Source: JBMNNU01 sp050942695 (GTDB lineage: Bacteria > Chloroflexota > UBA6077). From it: a stretch of 15,713 nucleotides of DNA. Below, piece by piece: positions 13,574 to 15,713 of the stretch (positions are counted from its first letter, which is position 1; every line of letters begins with the position of its first letter). The notes beneath the pieces were generated by a model. The model saw only the letters and a list, made by a program, of their open reading frames with translations. It was not told the DNA's origin and did no database searches. The translations under genes were made by a program, and so were the position numbers. Location: positions 1 through 15,713 of the forward strand of contig JBMNNU010000045.1 of the NCBI GenBank assembly GCA_050942695.1. The letters are read 5' to 3'.

Positions 13574-13577
13574 AAGC

Positions 13578-14750
13578 TCAAGGTTCTGGCCAGCCCTCCA
13601 GCAACACCGGGACATCCACCCGGTTCCCATCTCGAACCACGGTGAGCGTTACGTTGTCCCCTACCTTTTTCGTGTCGATGTAGTCGGCCAACTGATCTAT
13701 AGTCACAACCGGCTGCCCGTCGACGGCGACAACCACATCACCACCGGCTGCGATTATGTCGGGGACCTCCGTTTGCCCGTGAGTCGGCTCTTCTGACCCG
13801 ATTATCGAAGCCTTATGGGCGGGGCTGTCGATGATCACGTTAACCACGTACACGCCGCTGTCGACGCTTAGCCCCGCTTCTTGAACGATCTCTTCGTTTA
13901 CGGTCACCCCAGTGATACCTAACCACGGGTGCTCAATGGTTTTGCCGGCCATCAAGTCCGGGAGCAGCCTCTTGGCAGAGTTGATCGGGACCGCGAAGCC
14001 GATTCCGACGAACCCCCGCACCGGGCTCTCTATTGCGGTGTTGATGCCTACAACCTCGCCTGCTGTATTGATGAGGGGGCCGCCGGAGTTGCCTGGGTTG
14101 ATCGCCGCATCAACCTGGATCATGTTGCGTATAGGACGGCCTGAGGCGATGGAAAAGGTTCTGCTGAGACTGCTGACGATCCCTACCGTCATGCTGTTTT
14201 GAAATCCGAAGGGGCTGCCAATGGCTATAGCCACCTGGCCGGGACGAACCCTGTCGGAGTCGCCCAAGGGCGCGGCGATAAGCTTCGATCTGATCTTCTC
14301 GCTTGCTTCTACTTGAATGAGCGCCAGATCTGTGCCCGGATCGCTCCCTACCAGCGTCGCCGTCGCCTTCGTTCCATCGACGAATGTGACTTCCAGGCGG
14401 TCGGCTTCGTCGATCACGTGGTTGTTGGTTAATATAAATCCTTTATTGTCCAGGATCACCCCTGAGCCGATCCCCTTCTCCGTGAAATGTCCCTGGGAGG
14501 GATCTCCCCCTACGGCGCGCTTGTTGGAGACGTTTACCACGGATTGCGTTAGCCGTTGATAGATATCTACAGCAGCTTCTTCGCTGAGTATGGCGACGCA
14601 TTGCTCGATGCTCGCGGCTTGGACTGGGGGATGGAGAACGGATGAAATCAGGCTGGGACCCAGTTGGGCGGCAGAGAAACCCACAATGATCGCCGCACCA
14701 AGGATCGATCCGAAAGTGATTAATATGAGGTTCTTCAAAATGGACCCCAT
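13578..14750 (-). CDS. HtrA/DegP-type serine protease with PDZ domain
   Basis: An envelope protease/chaperone that degrades misfolded proteins. The 390-aa protein has an N-terminal membrane anchor (about 5-28). The trypsin-like domain (about 62-260) has the triad His111 (LTNNHVID), Asp141 (GTDLALIQV) and Ser222 (INPGNSGGPL). One C-terminal PDZ domain follows (about 275-390; WLGITG, GVYVVNVIIDSPAHKA, GGDVVVAVDGQPV). Within the PDZ, a stretch of about 15 residues (IGSEEPTHGQTEVP) separates PAHKA from the GGDVV strand where most relatives have a short loop. The ATG at 14750 has GGGAGG about 11 bases upstream. It diverges from lepA. Confidence 0.94.
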   Translation of the reverse strand: MGSILKNLILITFGSILGAAIIVGFSAAQLGPSLISSVLHPPVQAASIEQCVAILSEEAAVDIYQRLTQSVVNVSNKRAVGGDPSQGHFTEKGIGSGVILDNKGFILTNNHVIDEADRLEVTFVDGTKATATLVGSDPGTDLALIQVEASEKIRSKLIAAPLGDSDRVRPGQVAIAIGSPFGFQNSMTVGIVSSLSRTFSIASGRPIRNMIQVDAAINPGNSGGPLINTAGEVVGINTAIESPVRGFVGIGFAVPINSAKRLLPDLMAGKTIEHPWLGITGVTVNEEIVQEAGLSVDSGVYVVNVIIDSPAHKASIIGSEEPTHGQTEVPDIIAAGGDVVVAVDGQPVVTIDQLADYIDTKKVGDNVTLTVVRDGNRVDVPVLLEGWPEP

Positions 14751-14912
14751 TGCTAGGCTTACCTCCCTGACGGAGCGAAGATAGACCTGGCTGGAGGCCC
14801 AGGCTTGTTCCCCCTTGAGATGTGCTGCCCAACCGATCTACTGGCCGTCGATACACCCGCGCTGCTGTTCGACTGAGCTGGCCCAACTGCCAGGATGTGG
14901 ATAAAGGCAGTT

Positions 14913-14921
14913 TCTATACCA
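14913..14921 (-). promoter_or_regulatory. extended -10 candidate for htrA
   Basis: Minus strand TGG-TATAGA, an extended -10 form. A weak -35 (TTGTGT, 16-bp spacer) lies upstream. The leader would be about 155 nt. No -24/-12 or known stress-sigma motif was recognised. Confidence 0.4.
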
Positions 14922-14989
14922 AATAACCGCAAACACACAAAATCGTAGTGGCCGGATACTCTCGCGCGGCCAAGGCACCTCGCGAGCTA

Positions 14990-14998
14990 TGGTATAAT
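14990..14998 (+). promoter_or_regulatory. extended -10 promoter for lepA
   Basis: Plus strand TGG-TATAAT, a perfect -10 with the TGn extension. No good -35 is seen at 16-18 bp. Just upstream is the inverted repeat CTCGCG...CGCGAG (14960-14985), which could be an operator. The transcript would have a leader of about 205 nt carrying the heptamer inverted repeat. Confidence 0.5.
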
Positions 14999-15077
14999 TT
15001 GAAAGCAGGATAATCTCGACCGCGTGTACGGGGTCCGGAGCGCGATCCCTCGAGGACGTCGCCCCAGGCCCATTTTT

Positions 15078-15208
15078 TGAGTCCTGAGTCCTGTGTTCTA
15101 AGCCCGACCTGTCCGGCACGTTCGACCAGTCCAAAGGCCTGAGGCTTATCGAGAAACAGAACTCTATAGGACCCAGGACTCAGGACCCAGGATTCAAGAC
15201 TCAGGACT
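15078..15208. repeat. heptamer inverted-repeat element in the lepA leader
   Basis: Arms 15078-15100 and 15167-15189 are inverted copies matching at 20 of 23 positions, built from CAGGACT/CAGGACC 7-base units; the right arm continues with degenerate units to 15208. The 66-bp core between them is unlike the hypF inserts. The 7-base unit is the same as in the two hypF repeats (CAGGACTCAGGACCC). In RNA the arms would form a long stem upstream of lepA. The last unit supplies AGGA six bases before the lepA ATG. Confidence 0.85.
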
Positions 15209-15212
15209 ATAT

Positions 15213-15713
15213 ATGAGCCAGGAAAGAATAAGAAACTTCTGCATAATCGCCCATATCGATCACGGGAAATCCACCCTCGCGGACCGATTGCTGGAGCGCA
15301 CCGGCACCATCGACGCTCGGCAGATGACCGAGCAGGTGTTGGACTCCATGGACCTGGAGCGCGAGAAGGGGATCACCATCAAAGCCCAAGCTGTGCGGAT
15401 GAGCTACACCGACCGCAAGGGCGGTGAGTACCAGCTAAACCTGATCGACACGCCCGGCCACGTGGACTTCACCTACGAGGTCTCTCGCAGCCTTGCGGCG
15501 TGCGAAGGTGCCATTCTGGTGGTGGACGCTGCTCAGGGTGTCGAAGCTCAGACCCTGGCCAACGTATATTTGGCTATCGAGCACGACCTCACCATCGTGC
15601 CTGTGATCAACAAGATAGACCTGCCGAGCGCCGATCCGGAGGGGGTTGCTAGGCAGATCGAGCAGGTGGTTGGACTACCGGCCGACGATATCATCTACGC
15701 TTCGGCCAAGGAT
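15213..15713 (+). CDS. lepA: LepA / elongation factor 4, N-terminal part (runs off window)
   Basis: LepA is a translational GTPase that acts on stalled or late-initiating ribosomes. The 167 visible codons cover the GTPase domain: MSQERIRNFCIIAHIDHGKS (P-loop), MDLEREKGITIKAQ (switch I), DTPGHVDF (G3), NKIDLP (G4) and SAK (G5). The TIKAQ and YQLNLIDTPGH wording identifies LepA rather than EF-G or TypA. The gene is open to the last base; the full protein is expected to be about 600 aa. The ATG at 15213 has only AGGA, six bases upstream, and this lies inside the heptamer repeat. Confidence 0.97.
   Translation, partial: MSQERIRNFCIIAHIDHGKSTLADRLLERTGTIDARQMTEQVLDSMDLEREKGITIKAQAVRMSYTDRKGGEYQLNLIDTPGHVDFTYEVSRSLAACEGAILVVDAAQGVEAQTLANVYLAIEHDLTIVPVINKIDLPSADPEGVARQIEQVVGLPADDIIYASAKD

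Larger units (their letters stand above)
13095..13577. other. 483-bp gap between htrA and the GlcG-like gene
   Basis: Contents seen: the terminator-like hairpin after htrA (13533-13573), a possible 59-codon minus-strand gene (13157-13336), and a 10-codon minus-strand ORF (13368-13399; ATG at 13399 with GAGAGGGG upstream, ending at TAG). The long plus-strand frame over this region (to 13492) is anti-parallel to all neighbours and its protein is Leu/Pro/Ser-rich without family features. Confidence 0.6.

Overview
The window is a gene-dense bacterial chromosome segment of moderately high GC content, with housekeeping and accessory genes mostly on the minus strand. Several traits fit a Chloroflexota bacterium (inference, not proven). 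These are a Gram-positive-type LexA operator (GAAC-N4-GTTC), an MscL with a Cys4 tail, a lipoprotein joining a PEGA domain to DUF3048, and dispersed palindromic and 7-base repeats. No phage, transposase, CRISPR array or tRNA/rRNA gene is visible.

Layout. (1) Positions 40-5537 (minus) hold a [NiFe]-hydrogenase maturation operon read as hypA-hypF-hypC-hypD-hypE. Ends overlap by 4 bp at hypA/hypF and 1 bp at hypD/hypE. hypB and the hydrogenase structural genes are absent from the window. A bactofilin gene (5608-6249) lies just upstream in the same direction. (2) Positions 6576-9508 (minus) hold a three-gene operon: a PEGA/DUF3048 lipoprotein, a small GatC/AtzG-like protein, and an amidase-signature hydrolase joined to it by an ATGA overlap. 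(3) holA (plus) and lexA (minus) converge and overlap tail to tail by 14 bp. lexA has a near-consensus promoter with a palindromic SOS box directly downstream of the -10. (4) rpsT (TTG start), mscL, a GlcG/HbpS-like protein, a possible 59-codon small gene and an HtrA-type protease follow on the minus strand. (5) lepA (plus) diverges from htrA and runs off the right edge.

The most unusual feature is a family of repeats built on 7-base units of the type CAGGACT / CAGAACT. Two nearly identical 137-bp copies sit in the same reading frame inside hypF. Each adds roughly 60 residues in a linker or loop without breaking the frame. A related inverted pair forms the lepA leader and supplies its only Shine-Dalgarno-like sequence. 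A different palindromic element fills the hypC-hypD gap and contributes the hypC stop codon. The genome therefore seems to tolerate repeat invasion inside and at the edges of essential or conserved genes.

How the genes work together: HypF and HypE make the thiocyanate ligand that HypC and HypD place on iron, and HypA delivers nickel. The amidase group may act as a small two-subunit hydrolase. The remaining genes are replication (holA), SOS (lexA), translation (rpsT, lepA), osmotic protection (mscL) and envelope quality control (htrA).
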